Assembly: GCA_963597355.1 (NCBI GenBank)
Contig: CAVBPR010000004.1
Coordinates: forward strand, 1-64,000
DNA: 64,000 nt
Origin: UMGS1766 sp963597355
GTDB lineage: Bacteria > Bacillota > Clostridia > Oscillospirales > Oscillospiraceae
Direction: 5' to 3'
Shown here: positions 1-8,167 of the stretch, piece after piece
Layout: each line of letters starts with the position of its first letter
Position numbering within the stretch: position 1 is the stretch's first letter
Position numbers and translations under genes: made by a program
The notes under the pieces: generated by a model
Databases searched by the model: none
What the model was told of the DNA's origin: nothing
The model's input: only the letters and a program-made list of their open reading frames with translations

Positions 1-20
1 ACACTGGCAGCCTGAGAAGT

Positions 21-85
21 ATTTTCTCTCACGCACATGTCGCGAGAGAAAATGATTTGATTTTTTTGCCGCCTGCGGGCGGCAA
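21..85. other. Two inverted repeats at the window edge
   Basis: The first has arms 21-30 and 44-53 (ATTTTCTCTC and its complement) around a 13-base loop. The second is a GC-rich hairpin with arms 66-73 and 78-85. The T run lies before the second stem on the plus strand, so it is not a normal terminator for either strand. No gene is visible here; the role is unknown. Confidence 0.4.
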
Positions 86-112
86 ACTCAGCGAGGCTTT
101 TTTGACATGTTA

Positions 113-142
113 AACCGGGCAGTCCTTTGGGACTGCCCGGTT
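113..142. terminator. Terminator-like hairpin
   Basis: Arms 113-125 and 130-142 form a perfect 13-bp stem with loop TTTG. It follows the end of the minus-strand Sel1 gene and probably ends it, although the T tract on either side is poor. The core GGGCAGTCC also forms the terminator stem at 62250-62280. Confidence 0.6.
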
Positions 143-162
143 GCTGGCTGTTTATTTGATTT

Positions 163-870
163 TCAGTTTATTTTTTGCAGCAGCTGCTGGAGCGCGTCAG
201 ACTCGGCGCCCATGTATTGGCGGTGGAACTTCTGAGCCTCGGAAACAAGTTGTTTTGCTTTTTCTGGGCTTTGCTCCACCCCGTCGCCCTGAACATATTG
301 CTTTGCGGCGGCGAAGATGGATCGAATATAGGTGTCATACACCTCGCCGAAATAATCCTTCAAATTCTGCGTTGTTGTGCGGCCGAAGAAAACCCGAAGC
401 AACTCCCGACACATGCTTTCGCACTGGAGAGTCCATTTCAGCGCTTCACTGTGATCCATTGGAAAGCCGTATCCGTCGTAAGCCAGCTTTCCCCGGTAGC
501 AGGCGACAGCCATATTAAACATGGCCTTCCAGTTTCCCAGTTCTGCGGCTTTTGGGAGAAGGGTGAAGTAGCGCTCCATGTCTTTGCGGCCGTAGGTATC
601 AGTGCGGTAAATTTCCGCCAGCATCTGCCATGCGTCCGGATGACCGGCGTCGGCGGCCTTCTGGAACAGAGCCAGCGCCTTATCAATATCTGCCGGGGTG
701 TTGATGCCGAACAGATACCGTTCCCCCTGCTCTTCCAGAGCACCGGGAGCGGTTTCTTTTGCCAGCATATCCAGCGGCATGGTGGCATAGGAATCGTACA
801 CAACTCGGTTTTGCTTATCATGGCGTTTCCAGCCAAGGTATTGTTCGAAATATGCTTTTGCCTGAATCAC
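163..870 (-). CDS. Sel1/TPR-like repeat protein
   Basis: The protein has 235 residues and no signal peptide, so it should be cytoplasmic. The middle carries Sel1-like repeats, seen as helical pairs of the type KALALFQKAADAGHPDA and YFTLLPKAAELGNWKA; such alpha-alpha repeats usually bind other proteins. I chose the GTG start at 870 because AAGGAGGA lies seven bases upstream; a longer in-frame ORF back to 1017 has no ribosome site and would run through the promoter. A good promoter (TTGAAA, 17-base spacer, TATAAT) lies at 913-941. It is a single gene, divergent from thyX. The cellular partner cannot be named. Confidence 0.75.
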   Translation of the reverse strand: MIQAKAYFEQYLGWKRHDKQNRVVYDSYATMPLDMLAKETAPGALEEQGERYLFGINTPADIDKALALFQKAADAGHPDAWQMLAEIYRTDTYGRKDMERYFTLLPKAAELGNWKAMFNMAVACYRGKLAYDGYGFPMDHSEALKWTLQCESMCRELLRVFFGRTTTQNLKDYFGEVYDTYIRSIFAAAKQYVQGDGVEQSPEKAKQLVSEAQKFHRQYMGAESDALQQLLQKIN

Positions 871-912
871 AGGAGTTCCTCCTTGAAAATCATAAATTAT
901 TCTATATTCCTC

Positions 913-941
913 ATTATACTGATTGATGGAATTCTTTTCAA
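913..941 (-). promoter_or_regulatory. Promoter of the Sel1 gene
   Basis: On the minus strand TTGAAA (936-941) is followed after 17 bases by TATAAT (913-918). It lies about 45 bases upstream of the GTG start. Confidence 0.65.
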
Positions 942-964
942 CCGTTCCGGTCAATCTGTTTGCC

Positions 965-993
965 TTGTTTTGTGGAAAGATGTGTGTTAAACT
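965..993 (+). promoter_or_regulatory. Probable thyX promoter
   Basis: TTGTTT (965-970), a 17-base spacer and TAAACT (988-993) lie about 45 bases before the thyX start. The match is moderate. Confidence 0.45.
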
Positions 994-1039
994 AAATTCA
1001 TTGTTCTGAAATAACAAATCACTAAGGAGGAAGCTTGCT

Positions 1040-1813
1040 ATGCTGAAAGTGGATTTGATTGCTCATACACCGGAGCCGGAGCGGGTCGTTGCTGCGGCGG
1101 CAAAGCTATGTTATTCTGCGGTCGGTGTCGATCAGCTGATGGAAGGACTGACCCCGGAGAAAAGTGCAAAATTTCTGAGTATGCTTTCCGACCTGGGACA
1201 TGCCAGCCCGACGGAGCATGCTTCCTTTACCTTTGCCATTGAGGGGGTTTCCCGGGCGCTTCTGGCGCAGATCACCCGGCATCGCATTGCATCCTATTCG
1301 GTGCAAAGCCAGCGCTATGTGCGGTTGGACGACTTTCACTATGTCATTCCGCCGGAGGTGGAGGCAGATCCTGCATCAAAGGAACTGTTTTTGAAGGCAA
1401 TGGAGGAAGAGGCCAGCCACTACCTTGCCATTGCGGAAGCGCTGACCAAAAAGCATGAGGCAGAGTTTCTCGCCCAGGGAATGAGCGAAAAAGAGGCACA
1501 TAGTAAGGCGGAAAAGCAGGCAAATGAGGATGCCCGTTTTGTTCTGCCCAACGCCTGTGAAACCAAAATGGTGATGACCATCAATGCCAGAAGCTTGAAT
1601 AATTTCTTCGCCATCCGCTGCTGCAACCGGGCACAGTGGGAGATCCGGGCGCTGGCAGAGGAAATGTACCGGCTGGTTTGCGGCGTGGCCCCCAATCTGT
1701 TTGCAAAGAGCGGCCCGAGCTGCGTGGTCAACGGCCGCTGCCCGGAGGGCAGAATGAGCTGCGGAAAGATGAAGGAAGTGCAGGCAAAATACGCCGCACT
1801 CAGAGGAGAATAA
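1040..1813 (+). CDS. thyX: Flavin-dependent thymidylate synthase ThyX
   Basis: ThyX makes dTMP from dUMP with methylenetetrahydrofolate and FAD/NADPH, replacing ThyA. The 257-residue protein carries the ThyX signature RHR-x2-S-x4-S-x-R at residues 80-92 (RHRIASYSVQSQR) and the conserved second block ETKMVMTINARSLNNFF followed by RCCNRAQWEIR, which holds nucleotide and flavin contacts in the family. The start has AAGGAGG ten bases upstream. It is followed after 29 bases by an ArsC/Spx-like gene on the same strand and probably shares its transcript. Length and motifs are typical of the family. Confidence 0.96.
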   Translation: MLKVDLIAHTPEPERVVAAAAKLCYSAVGVDQLMEGLTPEKSAKFLSMLSDLGHASPTEHASFTFAIEGVSRALLAQITRHRIASYSVQSQRYVRLDDFHYVIPPEVEADPASKELFLKAMEEEASHYLAIAEALTKKHEAEFLAQGMSEKEAHSKAEKQANEDARFVLPNACETKMVMTINARSLNNFFAIRCCNRAQWEIRALAEEMYRLVCGVAPNLFAKSGPSCVVNGRCPEGRMSCGKMKEVQAKYAALRGE

Positions 1814-1842
1814 GAGTTTCTCAGCCGAGGGAGGAATGCCGG

Positions 1843-2178
1843 GTGAACATTCAGATTTACGGAAAAAACAAATGCTTTGACACCAAGAAGGCACAGCGTT
1901 ATTTCCAGGAACGGCGGGTGAAGTTTCAGTTTATCGACTTGCCTCGCTTTGGCATGGGGCCGAGAGAGCTGGAGAATGTGGCCCGGGCGGTAGGAGGCGT
2001 GGATCGGCTGATCGATCCGAAGCATCCGGACGCCAAGACGCTGAGCTATTATGCCTATGACAGTCAGAAATTAGAGTATTTGCTGGATAATCCGAAGATG
2101 ATTTGCACCCCCATTGTCCGCAACGGGCGCCAGGCCACGGTGGGCTACTGCCCGGACGTGTGGAAAGAATGGGAATAA
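1843..2178 (+). CDS. ArsC/Spx-family thioredoxin-fold protein
   Basis: This 111-residue protein has the ArsC/Spx fold: a beta strand, the loop KNKCFDTKKA with Cys11, and the late TPIVRNG element that matches the conserved cis-proline region of the family. The second position of the usual Cys-x2-Cys pair is Thr, so only one loop cysteine remains. The GTG start at 1843 is chosen for GGGAGGA upstream; the longer ORF from 1636 runs inside thyX. Family members are arsenate reductases, Spx-type RNA polymerase binders or unknowns. Spx is usually longer, so an ArsC/YffB-like role is more likely, but the substrate is open. Confidence 0.8.
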   Translation: MNIQIYGKNKCFDTKKAQRYFQERRVKFQFIDLPRFGMGPRELENVARAVGGVDRLIDPKHPDAKTLSYYAYDSQKLEYLLDNPKMICTPIVRNGRQATVGYCPDVWKEWE

Positions 2179-2200
2179 GAGATAAATTGCCGAGAAAGAG

Positions 2201-2238
2201 AAAACACCTGCCATTGTGTTGCAATGGCAGGTGTTTTT
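2201..2238. terminator. Bidirectional intrinsic terminator
   Basis: A perfect 16-bp stem (2201-2216 with 2222-2237) has an A run on the left and a T run on the right, so it can end both the thyX/arsC transcript and the convergent mgtE transcript. Confidence 0.9.
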
Positions 2239-2251
2239 AGCATAATCGAGA

Positions 2252-3643
2252 TCAAATTCCCAGCAGAGTGAGGGCAAAGGCAAAGTAGATCAGCAGGGAA
2301 ACTGCGTCGACAATTGTGGTGATAAAGGGGGAGGCCATGACGGCGGGGTCAAAGCCGAGGCGATCGGCCAGCATAGGCAGGGTGCATCCGACGATTTTGG
2401 CGCAGATGACCGTAACTGCCAGAGTGAGGCAAACCACCAGATCCACCATAAGAGTGATGCCGGTGTTCCGCAGAAGCATGCGGTCAACCAGCCAGATTTT
2501 CACAAAGTTGACTGCAGCCAGAGCCAGACCGCAGAGAACCGCCACGCGAATTTCCTTCCAGATGACCTTGAAAATGTCCTTGAATTCCACATCGCCCAGA
2601 CTCATTGCGCGGATCACCGTAACCGAAGCCTGACTGCCGGAGTTGCCGGACGTATCCATCAGCATGGGAATGAAGCCGGTCAGCGCAACGCAGGCGGCCA
2701 GAGCGTCCTCGAATTTGTTGATGATGATGCCGGTAAAGGTTGCGCTTACCATGAGTAGCATCAGCCAGGGAATACGGGACTTCCAGGTGTCCAGCACGCT
2801 GGTTTTGAAATAGGGCCGCTCGGTAGGAATGATAGCGGCCATCTTTTCGATGTCCTCGGTGGCCTCGTCTTCCATAACGTCCACCGCGTCATCGACGGTG
2901 ACAATGCCCACCAGCCGGTTCTCCCGGTCTACAACCGCCAGAGACAGCAGGTCGTAACGGGTGAACAGTTCGGCCACGTCTTCCTGGTCGTCGGTGGTGA
3001 CGCACTTGATCACATTGGTTTCCATGATGTCGCCAATGCGAGCCTCGTAAGGATGCATCAAAAGATCTTTGATGGTGATAACGCCTTCCAGATGCCGTTC
3101 GCTGTCAGTGACAAACAGGTCGTAGATGGTTTCGGAATCCTGCCCGTTGGCGCGGATATAGTCAAATGCATCGTGGACTTCCATCCCCTGCTTGAGGGAG
3201 AGGTATTCCGCGGTCATAATGCTGCCGGCGGAATTGTCCGGGTATTTCAGAAATTGATTGATAAGGCTGCGGGTTTCCGGCTTTGCATTCTTGAGGACAC
3301 GGCGCACTACCGTTGCCGGCAGCTCTTCCAGCATGTCAACCGCGTCGTCCACGTACAGGTCTTCAACAATGTTGCCCAACTCCGTGTCGGTGATGGAGTT
3401 GATGATAATGCCCTGAATATCCGGGGGAAGAAAGGCAAACACATCGGCGGCCTTGTCCTTTGGCAGCATGCGGAATACCAGAAGCCGTTTTTCCTCCGGA
3501 AGCTCTTCCAGATATTCTGCCGTGTCTGCTTCGTTGAGTTCATCAATGCGCTCGCGCAGCTGACGAAACTTTTTTTCCTCCAAAAGCTGGTTGAGTTCGT
3601 CTACGGAAAAACCGTAGGTTTCCATAAAAATTTCCTGATCCAT
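2252..3643 (-). CDS. mgtE: Magnesium transporter MgtE
   Basis: MgtE is a homodimeric, Mg2+-gated magnesium channel of the inner membrane. The 463 residues show the expected order: an N-terminal superhelical domain (about 1-130) rich in the LPxDKAADVFAFL type motif, two CBS domains (about 140-260, with GVITIKDLLM and GIVTVDDAVD), a connecting helix, and five membrane helices (about 285-463). The signature PMLMDTSGNSGSQAS near residues 330-345 lines the pore. The start is supported by ACGGAGG eight bases upstream. The long leader (about 3644-3844) has alternative RNA structures and a small ORF, which suggests control in the transcript. Confidence 0.97.
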   Translation of the reverse strand: MDQEIFMETYGFSVDELNQLLEEKKFRQLRERIDELNEADTAEYLEELPEEKRLLVFRMLPKDKAADVFAFLPPDIQGIIINSITDTELGNIVEDLYVDDAVDMLEELPATVVRRVLKNAKPETRSLINQFLKYPDNSAGSIMTAEYLSLKQGMEVHDAFDYIRANGQDSETIYDLFVTDSERHLEGVITIKDLLMHPYEARIGDIMETNVIKCVTTDDQEDVAELFTRYDLLSLAVVDRENRLVGIVTVDDAVDVMEDEATEDIEKMAAIIPTERPYFKTSVLDTWKSRIPWLMLLMVSATFTGIIINKFEDALAACVALTGFIPMLMDTSGNSGSQASVTVIRAMSLGDVEFKDIFKVIWKEIRVAVLCGLALAAVNFVKIWLVDRMLLRNTGITLMVDLVVCLTLAVTVICAKIVGCTLPMLADRLGFDPAVMASPFITTIVDAVSLLIYFAFALTLLGI

Positions 3644-3713
3644 TTCTTTGCCTCCGTTCTTTTCTGTTCCAGCAGATCAAAACGCTGATCGAGACAGAGA
3701 AGATCCGTAAATC

Positions 3714-3800
3714 TCAGCGGAGATGCCGAACCCGCAAGGGAATCGGGGCATCGCTGCCGGAATTGGGATCCCGTCTGCAACTTCGAGCGTCGCCTTCCAT
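3714..3800 (-). CDS. Possible 28-codon leader peptide of mgtE
   Basis: An ATG at 3800 is preceded by AAAGGAG at ten bases and opens a 28-codon frame that stops at 3714, about 70 bases before the mgtE start. The peptide is polar, with six arginines and three prolines. It lies wholly inside the mgtE leader, and its ribosome site can pair with the end of its own frame. Proline-containing leader peptides sense Mg2+ in some other mgt genes; that parallel is inference only. It may be a chance ORF. Confidence 0.35.
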   Translation of the reverse strand: MEGDARSCRRDPNSGSDAPIPLRVRHLR

Positions 3801-3814
3801 TCGGGTTCATCTCC
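3719..3814 (-). promoter_or_regulatory. mgtE leader with mutually exclusive stems
   Basis: In the leader RNA, the segment 3802-3814 (GGAGATGAACCCG, holding the leader ribosome site) can pair with 3719-3734 through GGAGATG/CATCTCC and AACCCG/CGGGTT with a three-base bulge. The same 3722-3734 strand instead forms a local hairpin with 3740-3752 (GATGCC/GGCATC plus CCGA/TCGG). Both cannot form at once. This is the logic of an attenuator or riboswitch. I do not see the conserved blocks of the M-box. Confidence 0.45.
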
Positions 3815-3850
3815 TTTCAAAATCGATAAAAAATACTTTTCCAACACAAC

Positions 3851-3879
3851 ATTATATTTCCCATAGGGTTAAAAAGCAA
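3851..3879 (-). promoter_or_regulatory. mgtE promoter
   Basis: Minus strand TTGCTT (3874-3879), 17-base spacer, TATAAT (3851-3856). The start of transcription would be near 3844, giving mgtE a leader of about 200 bases. Confidence 0.65.
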
Positions 3880-3934
3880 CCCGAAAAGGGAAAATTGGGG
3901 TTAAGTTTCGGAAAAGTGGCGTGAGCAAATGAAA

Positions 3935-3974
3935 ACAAAAAAAGCATCTGATCGAATCGATCAGATGCTTTTTA
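3935..3974 (-). terminator. Terminator of the tRNA-Gly gene
   Basis: A near-perfect stem (about 3939-3955 with 3957-3973) built on AAGCATCTGATCGA is followed on the minus strand by a T run. It lies directly after the tRNA 3-prime end. Confidence 0.85.
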
Positions 3975-3976
3975 AA

Positions 3977-4052
3977 TGGAGCGGAAGACGAGGCTCGAAC
4001 TCGCTACCTCCACCTTGGCAAGGTGGCGCTCTACCAGATGAGCTACTCCCGC
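3977..4052 (-). tRNA. tRNA-Gly (anticodon GCC), CCA encoded
   Basis: The minus strand folds as a full cloverleaf. The acceptor GCGGGAG pairs with CTTCCGC, the D arm contains AGCTCA-N-TGGTAGAGC, the anticodon stem CCACC/GGTGG closes the loop TTGCCAA with anticodon GCC, and the T arm contains GTTCGAGCC. The discriminator is T and CCA follows in the DNA (3977-3979). It decodes GGC and GGT glycine codons. It stands alone with its own terminator. Confidence 0.95.
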
Positions 4053-4103
4053 AACAACATTGACTATTATAGCATGGAAACGAGAAATGTCAAGTATTAT
4101 TTT

Positions 4104-5219
4104 CTAATTTTCTGTCTCAATTTCTGAGTCAATGGTTCCGGAGCAGGTTGGGTAGTCCTCTTGCGACCACTGATACCCGAGAGCGGCCATTTCCGCGTCG
4201 GTATAACGGGCACCTTCTGCATCGTTGGCGGTCAGGTCAACATGCCAGTAATGGTCGTCGAGCTGGATGATATTCCAGCTGTGGGGCACTCCGTTCAGGG
4301 TGCCCTGCACCAACTGACAGGTAATGCCGGACTGGCGACAGAGGAGGGCATAGCTCATTCCGATTGCCTCGCTGTTTCCGCTGCCAAGGATCAGTGCGCT
4401 GTAAACGCTGGAGGAGCCGTCTTCCGCATATTCCGTAATGGCTAAAAGACGGGAGCGGAGCAGGACTGCAACAGTTGCATCTGCGGCAGATTCTGCCCCT
4501 GCCAGCTGGGCGGCCCGGGCCGCGACGGCCTCGGCACGTTTTTTCAGAGTGGACTGGGTGTTGTTATAGGAAAAGTTGATTTCAATAATCCGGTAACGAC
4601 TGGAGTCCGAGGACTCCGGATAAATGTTGACCGCAACAACAGGGTAGCCGAAAGCAGTTGCCGGGGCGTCGTAATAAGCGGTTTGGGTCAGGGTGTAGAG
4701 CTGAGCGGCGTCGGCATAAAAGCTGGAAGTGCGCAGGGTGATGGACGACTGAAAATTAGACAGGCAGTCGGAAATCTGCTCACGGATGGCACCCCAGCCG
4801 TAGGCGCTTTCAATGGAGGAAATCTCCTCCATTGAGCGGCGGAAGGAGAGAGAAAAGACGCATTCATAGTAGGAGACTATGCGGGAGCAGGTATAGGTGA
4901 TGTTCTCTAAGGCATAGGCACCGAGGGGGTCGTCGTGGAGCACCTCGCTGCTGGCCGTTTGCAGGTCTGCGTCGATATCACCGGAGTATTGGTAGACATG
5001 AACTGTGCCCACCGACTGCCCCATGGAGACAAAGTGCTGCACGCAGCTGACAAGGTCAGCATAGGTTTCCGCCCGGAGAATGGACGCATCCTCGTCGGAA
5101 GCGGCCTGTTCCTGATGGGGAGTAACGGAAGCGTAATCCCGGTCAAAGATGGAGCCGCAGCCAGTCAGCAGAGTCGGCAAAAAAGCAGCACAGAGCAGAG
5201 CTGCAATCCAACGCTTCAT
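4104..5219 (-). CDS. Lipoprotein with degenerate transglutaminase-like domain
   Basis: The 371-residue product starts with a lipoprotein signal (LLTGC, lipid-modified Cys21), so it should be anchored on the outer face of the membrane. The C-terminal part resembles the transglutaminase/protease fold: a helix with G-x2-YALLC at 287-294, HSWN with His313, and HVDLT with Asp328. At the place of the catalytic Cys (Cys-x-Gly in the family) the sequence reads Ala285-Ile-Gly, so the enzyme is probably inactive, perhaps a binding module. The ATG at 5219 has GGAGGA upstream; longer ORF forms lack a site. It lies 23 bases after the LUD gene and is the last gene of the parE operon. The ligand is unknown. 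Confidence 0.75.
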   Translation of the reverse strand: MKRWIAALLCAAFLPTLLTGCGSIFDRDYASVTPHQEQAASDEDASILRAETYADLVSCVQHFVSMGQSVGTVHVYQYSGDIDADLQTASSEVLHDDPLGAYALENITYTCSRIVSYYECVFSLSFRRSMEEISSIESAYGWGAIREQISDCLSNFQSSITLRTSSFYADAAQLYTLTQTAYYDAPATAFGYPVVAVNIYPESSDSSRYRIIEINFSYNNTQSTLKKRAEAVAARAAQLAGAESAADATVAVLLRSRLLAITEYAEDGSSSVYSALILGSGNSEAIGMSYALLCRQSGITCQLVQGTLNGVPHSWNIIQLDDHYWHVDLTANDAEGARYTDAEMAALGYQWSQEDYPTCSGTIDSEIETEN

Positions 5220-5242
5220 CCTTCCGTCCTCCCTTGTCCGGT

Positions 5243-5839
5243 TTAAAAACCCAGATTTTCCCGAATAATTACCACCTCTGCCTCCGGAATCAGAGCTGGC
5301 TTGTCCCACAGTACAACCAGCGCACGACAGATCCGTTCCGGAGCAGAACAGTTCATGCACCGGCCGGTTTTTACGCAGGGTGTCTTTTTCTCCAGCCGCC
5401 TGGCATTCAGAGGAGCGGCAATGTTGCGGGCGCGCCAGAGAGCAGCGTCGTAATCCGGGGCAATTTTGTTTTCACCAATGATGAAATACACTTTTTCATG
5501 GCCATACAGCGTGGAGGCAACCCGGTTGCCACCGCCGTCAATGTTGATCAGCTCTCCATTTTCGCTGACGCCGTTGAGGGAGGTGATATAAACGGGGGCG
5601 GTGGTCGCCTCTTCCGGGATGATGTTGTTGACCTTATCCCAGTGCCAGTGGCAATCATTGTGGGAACACAGCTGTTCGTACAGTCCCATGTCCCGCACGG
5701 TCTGGCTTCCGCCAAAACCCACCCGAGTGCCGTCAATGTTCTGATTCAGATAGAGGGCGGCTTCCTCCGCAGAATCAAACACGGAGACGAGAAAACCTTC
5801 CCGTTCCAGATTCTTGCACAGTTTTTCAATGTCTGCCAT
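5243..5839 (-). CDS. LUD-domain protein
   Basis: This 198-residue protein is a single LUD domain, as in LutC/YkgG-type lactate utilization proteins, with the GFGGSQTVRDMGLYEQL block near residues 41-57 and the conserved GGGNRVASTLYG stretch near 101-112 that mark the family. A cysteine cluster near the C terminus (C-x5-C-x2-C plus one more) could bind metal, as in the clostridial DUF1121 branch of the family. The ATG at 5839 is chosen for AAGGTGA upstream. It follows parC by 17 bases, so it is co-transcribed with the topoisomerase genes, which gives no clear functional hint. No LutA/LutB partners are present, so the reaction is unknown. Confidence 0.8.
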   Translation of the reverse strand: MADIEKLCKNLEREGFLVSVFDSAEEAALYLNQNIDGTRVGFGGSQTVRDMGLYEQLCSHNDCHWHWDKVNNIIPEEATTAPVYITSLNGVSENGELINIDGGGNRVASTLYGHEKVYFIIGENKIAPDYDAALWRARNIAAPLNARRLEKKTPCVKTGRCMNCSAPERICRALVVLWDKPALIPEAEVVIIRENLGF

Positions 5840-5856
5840 AAAAATCACCTTGCAGT

Positions 5857-8097
5857 TCAGATTAAAGTCAGTTGTTCTTCCCCCTTGTCCTCCGGCTTCA
5901 GCAATGCACCGGCTACGGGCAAAGAGCGGGAACGGTAACGGGGCGCATTGACAATGCTGCAGTCCTTCAGGAAACGGGCGGAGGCCACGTGCCACTTCGG
6001 TTTCAGCGTCATAACCGACACGCCCTGGGTGGAGCGGGTGGTTTTCGGCGCAAGGGAGGCGGAATTAAAGATCACAGCGCGGCCTTCCGTAGAGGTCAGC
6101 ACAACCTCCTGGTCCTCCGGCAGCAGCAGGCAGGCGACCAGAGGCGATTTGTCGGAGTAAGCGTTGGTCAGGCGGCGGCGGTTGCCCTGAGTCTGATAGG
6201 CGGACAGGGGAACGCGGGCAACTTTTCCGTTTTCGAATACAAACAGAATATGGGCGGAATAATCCCCCGGGATACAGGCCCAGAACATGCCCTCTCCCTC
6301 GTCCATGCCCAATTTGGTGGGCAGATAGTCGCCCATGGCGCTGGCCTTGGTGGGAGTGAAGTCGGCAAGCTTGGTTTTGTAACATTGCTGGCGATCGGAG
6401 AAGACCAGCATTTCGTCCCGGTTGCTGGCCTCCCAGCTGAGGTAGAGCTGGTCGCCCTCCTTGAATTTCTGCTCGGATGCCATGCGCAGAGACTGCTGAG
6501 TGATTTTCTTGAAGTAGCCTTCTCGGGAAAGGAACAGATTCACGGGAATGTCCGGAATCTCCTCTTCCTCTTCCTCTTCTTCCTCCGGAACGTTGTAGAG
6601 AATCTCTGTGCGGCGGGGGGAGGCATATTTCTTCTTTACTTCTGTCAGCTCGTCAATGATGACCTTCTGCAGCCGTTTGGGCGAGGCGATGAGGTCTTTT
6701 AAATCGGCAATCTGGTCGGCCAGCTCCTCTACCTCGGCGGTGCGTTTGAGGATGTATTCCTTGTTGATGTTGCGCAGCTTGATTTCTGCCACGAAGTTGG
6801 CCTGCACCTCGTCGATGCCAAAGCCAATCATCAGATTGGGCACGACTTCTGCATCCAATTCGGTCTCCCGAATGATTTTGATCGCCTTGTCAATGTCCAG
6901 CAAGATCTGCTTCAGACCCTGCAGAAGGTGGAGCTTCTGCTCCTTTTTCTGCATGTCATAGTAGGAGCGGCGGCGAATGGAGTCAGTGCGCCAGGCAGTC
7001 CACTCATCCAGAATTTCTCCCACACCCATCACCCGGGGCATGCCGGCAATCAGGATGTTGAAGTTGCAGGCAAAGCTGTCCTGCAAAGGGGTGAGGCGGT
7101 AGAGCTTCTGCATCAGCTTGTTGGGATCTACCCCCCGCTTCAGGTCAATGGCCAGTTTCAGGCCGCTGAGGTCGGTTTCGTCCCGCAGGTCTGCGATTTC
7201 CTTTATTTTTCCGGCTTTGTTCAACTCCACAATCTTGTCCATAATGACCTCGATGGTAGTGGAGTAGGGAATTTCATAAACTTCAATCACGTTTTCGGCC
7301 TTGTCATAGCGCCACTTGGAACGCACCTTGAAGGAGCCGCGGCCGGTGGAGTAGATTTTTTCGATTTCCTTTTCGTCATACAGCAGCTGTCCGCCGGTGG
7401 AAAAGTCGGGGGCTTTCAGAGTTGCAGTCAGATCGGAAGAGGGGTGCTTGATGCGGGCGATGGTGGCATCACAGACTTCCCCAAGGTTAAAGCCGCAGAT
7501 GTTGGAAGCCATGCCGACGGCAATGCCCTGGTTTGCGCTGACCAGCACATTGGGGAATGTGGTGGGAAGGAGCGAAGGCTCCTTCATGGTGGCGTCGTAA
7601 TTGTCTACAAAATCGACGGTATCCTTGTCGATGTCACGGAAAAACTCGCTGCAGATGGGATCCAGCCGCGCTTCCGTGTAACGGCTGGCCGCCCAGGCCA
7701 TATCTCTGGAATAAACCTTGCCGAAGTTTCCCTTGCTGTCCACATAGGGGTTGAGCAGTGCGCCGTAGCCTCTGGACAGGCGCACCATGGTGTCGTAAAT
7801 GGCGGCGTCGCCGTGGGGGTTCAGCCGCATCGTCTGACCGACAATGTTGGCGCTTTTGGTGCGGTTGCCGTTGAGCAGGTGCATCTGGTACATGGTGTAC
7901 AGCAGCTTGCGGTGGCTTGGCTTAAATCCGTCGATTTCCGGAATGGCGCGGGAAATAATCACGCTCATTGCATAAGGCATGTAGTTCCATTCCAGCGTTT
8001 CGACAATGGGCTGTTCCAATACGTCAGCCCGCAGTCCCTTTACATGGGGATTATCGGTCCGGTGCAGTTCGCCGCCGGTTCGTTTCTTTTTTGCCAT
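5857..8097 (-). CDS. parC: DNA topoisomerase IV subunit A (ParC-type)
   Basis: This is the DNA-cleaving subunit of a type IIA topoisomerase. The 746-residue protein has the winged-helix start (SVIISRAIPEIDGFKPSHRK), the AASRYTEARL motif whose Tyr attacks DNA, the tower and coiled-coil region, a strongly acidic glutamate run (about residues 520-530), and a short beta-propeller-like C-terminal part. A canonical GyrA box (QRRGGKG) is absent; the related spot reads QGNRRR, which favours topoisomerase IV over gyrase. The gene lies 70 bases after parE and is followed closely by a LUD gene. Its ribosome site is AAGAGGA, eleven bases before the ATG. Confidence 0.9.
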   Translation of the reverse strand: MAKKKRTGGELHRTDNPHVKGLRADVLEQPIVETLEWNYMPYAMSVIISRAIPEIDGFKPSHRKLLYTMYQMHLLNGNRTKSANIVGQTMRLNPHGDAAIYDTMVRLSRGYGALLNPYVDSKGNFGKVYSRDMAWAASRYTEARLDPICSEFFRDIDKDTVDFVDNYDATMKEPSLLPTTFPNVLVSANQGIAVGMASNICGFNLGEVCDATIARIKHPSSDLTATLKAPDFSTGGQLLYDEKEIEKIYSTGRGSFKVRSKWRYDKAENVIEVYEIPYSTTIEVIMDKIVELNKAGKIKEIADLRDETDLSGLKLAIDLKRGVDPNKLMQKLYRLTPLQDSFACNFNILIAGMPRVMGVGEILDEWTAWRTDSIRRRSYYDMQKKEQKLHLLQGLKQILLDIDKAIKIIRETELDAEVVPNLMIGFGIDEVQANFVAEIKLRNINKEYILKRTAEVEELADQIADLKDLIASPKRLQKVIIDELTEVKKKYASPRRTEILYNVPEEEEEEEEEIPDIPVNLFLSREGYFKKITQQSLRMASEQKFKEGDQLYLSWEASNRDEMLVFSDRQQCYKTKLADFTPTKASAMGDYLPTKLGMDEGEGMFWACIPGDYSAHILFVFENGKVARVPLSAYQTQGNRRRLTNAYSDKSPLVACLLLPEDQEVVLTSTEGRAVIFNSASLAPKTTRSTQGVSVMTLKPKWHVASARFLKDCSIVNAPRYRSRSLPVAGALLKPEDKGEEQLTLI

Positions 8098-8167
8098 TTA
8101 ATTTCATGTCCTCTTTATTCTTTGCCAAAGGCAGCAATATCAAAGGGTTCTCTCGTCTTGAGAATGC

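Noticed and set aside
3644..3844. M-box magnesium riboswitch before mgtE
   Set aside because: Position and gene fit, but I cannot find the conserved M-box sequence blocks, so I report only alternative stems.
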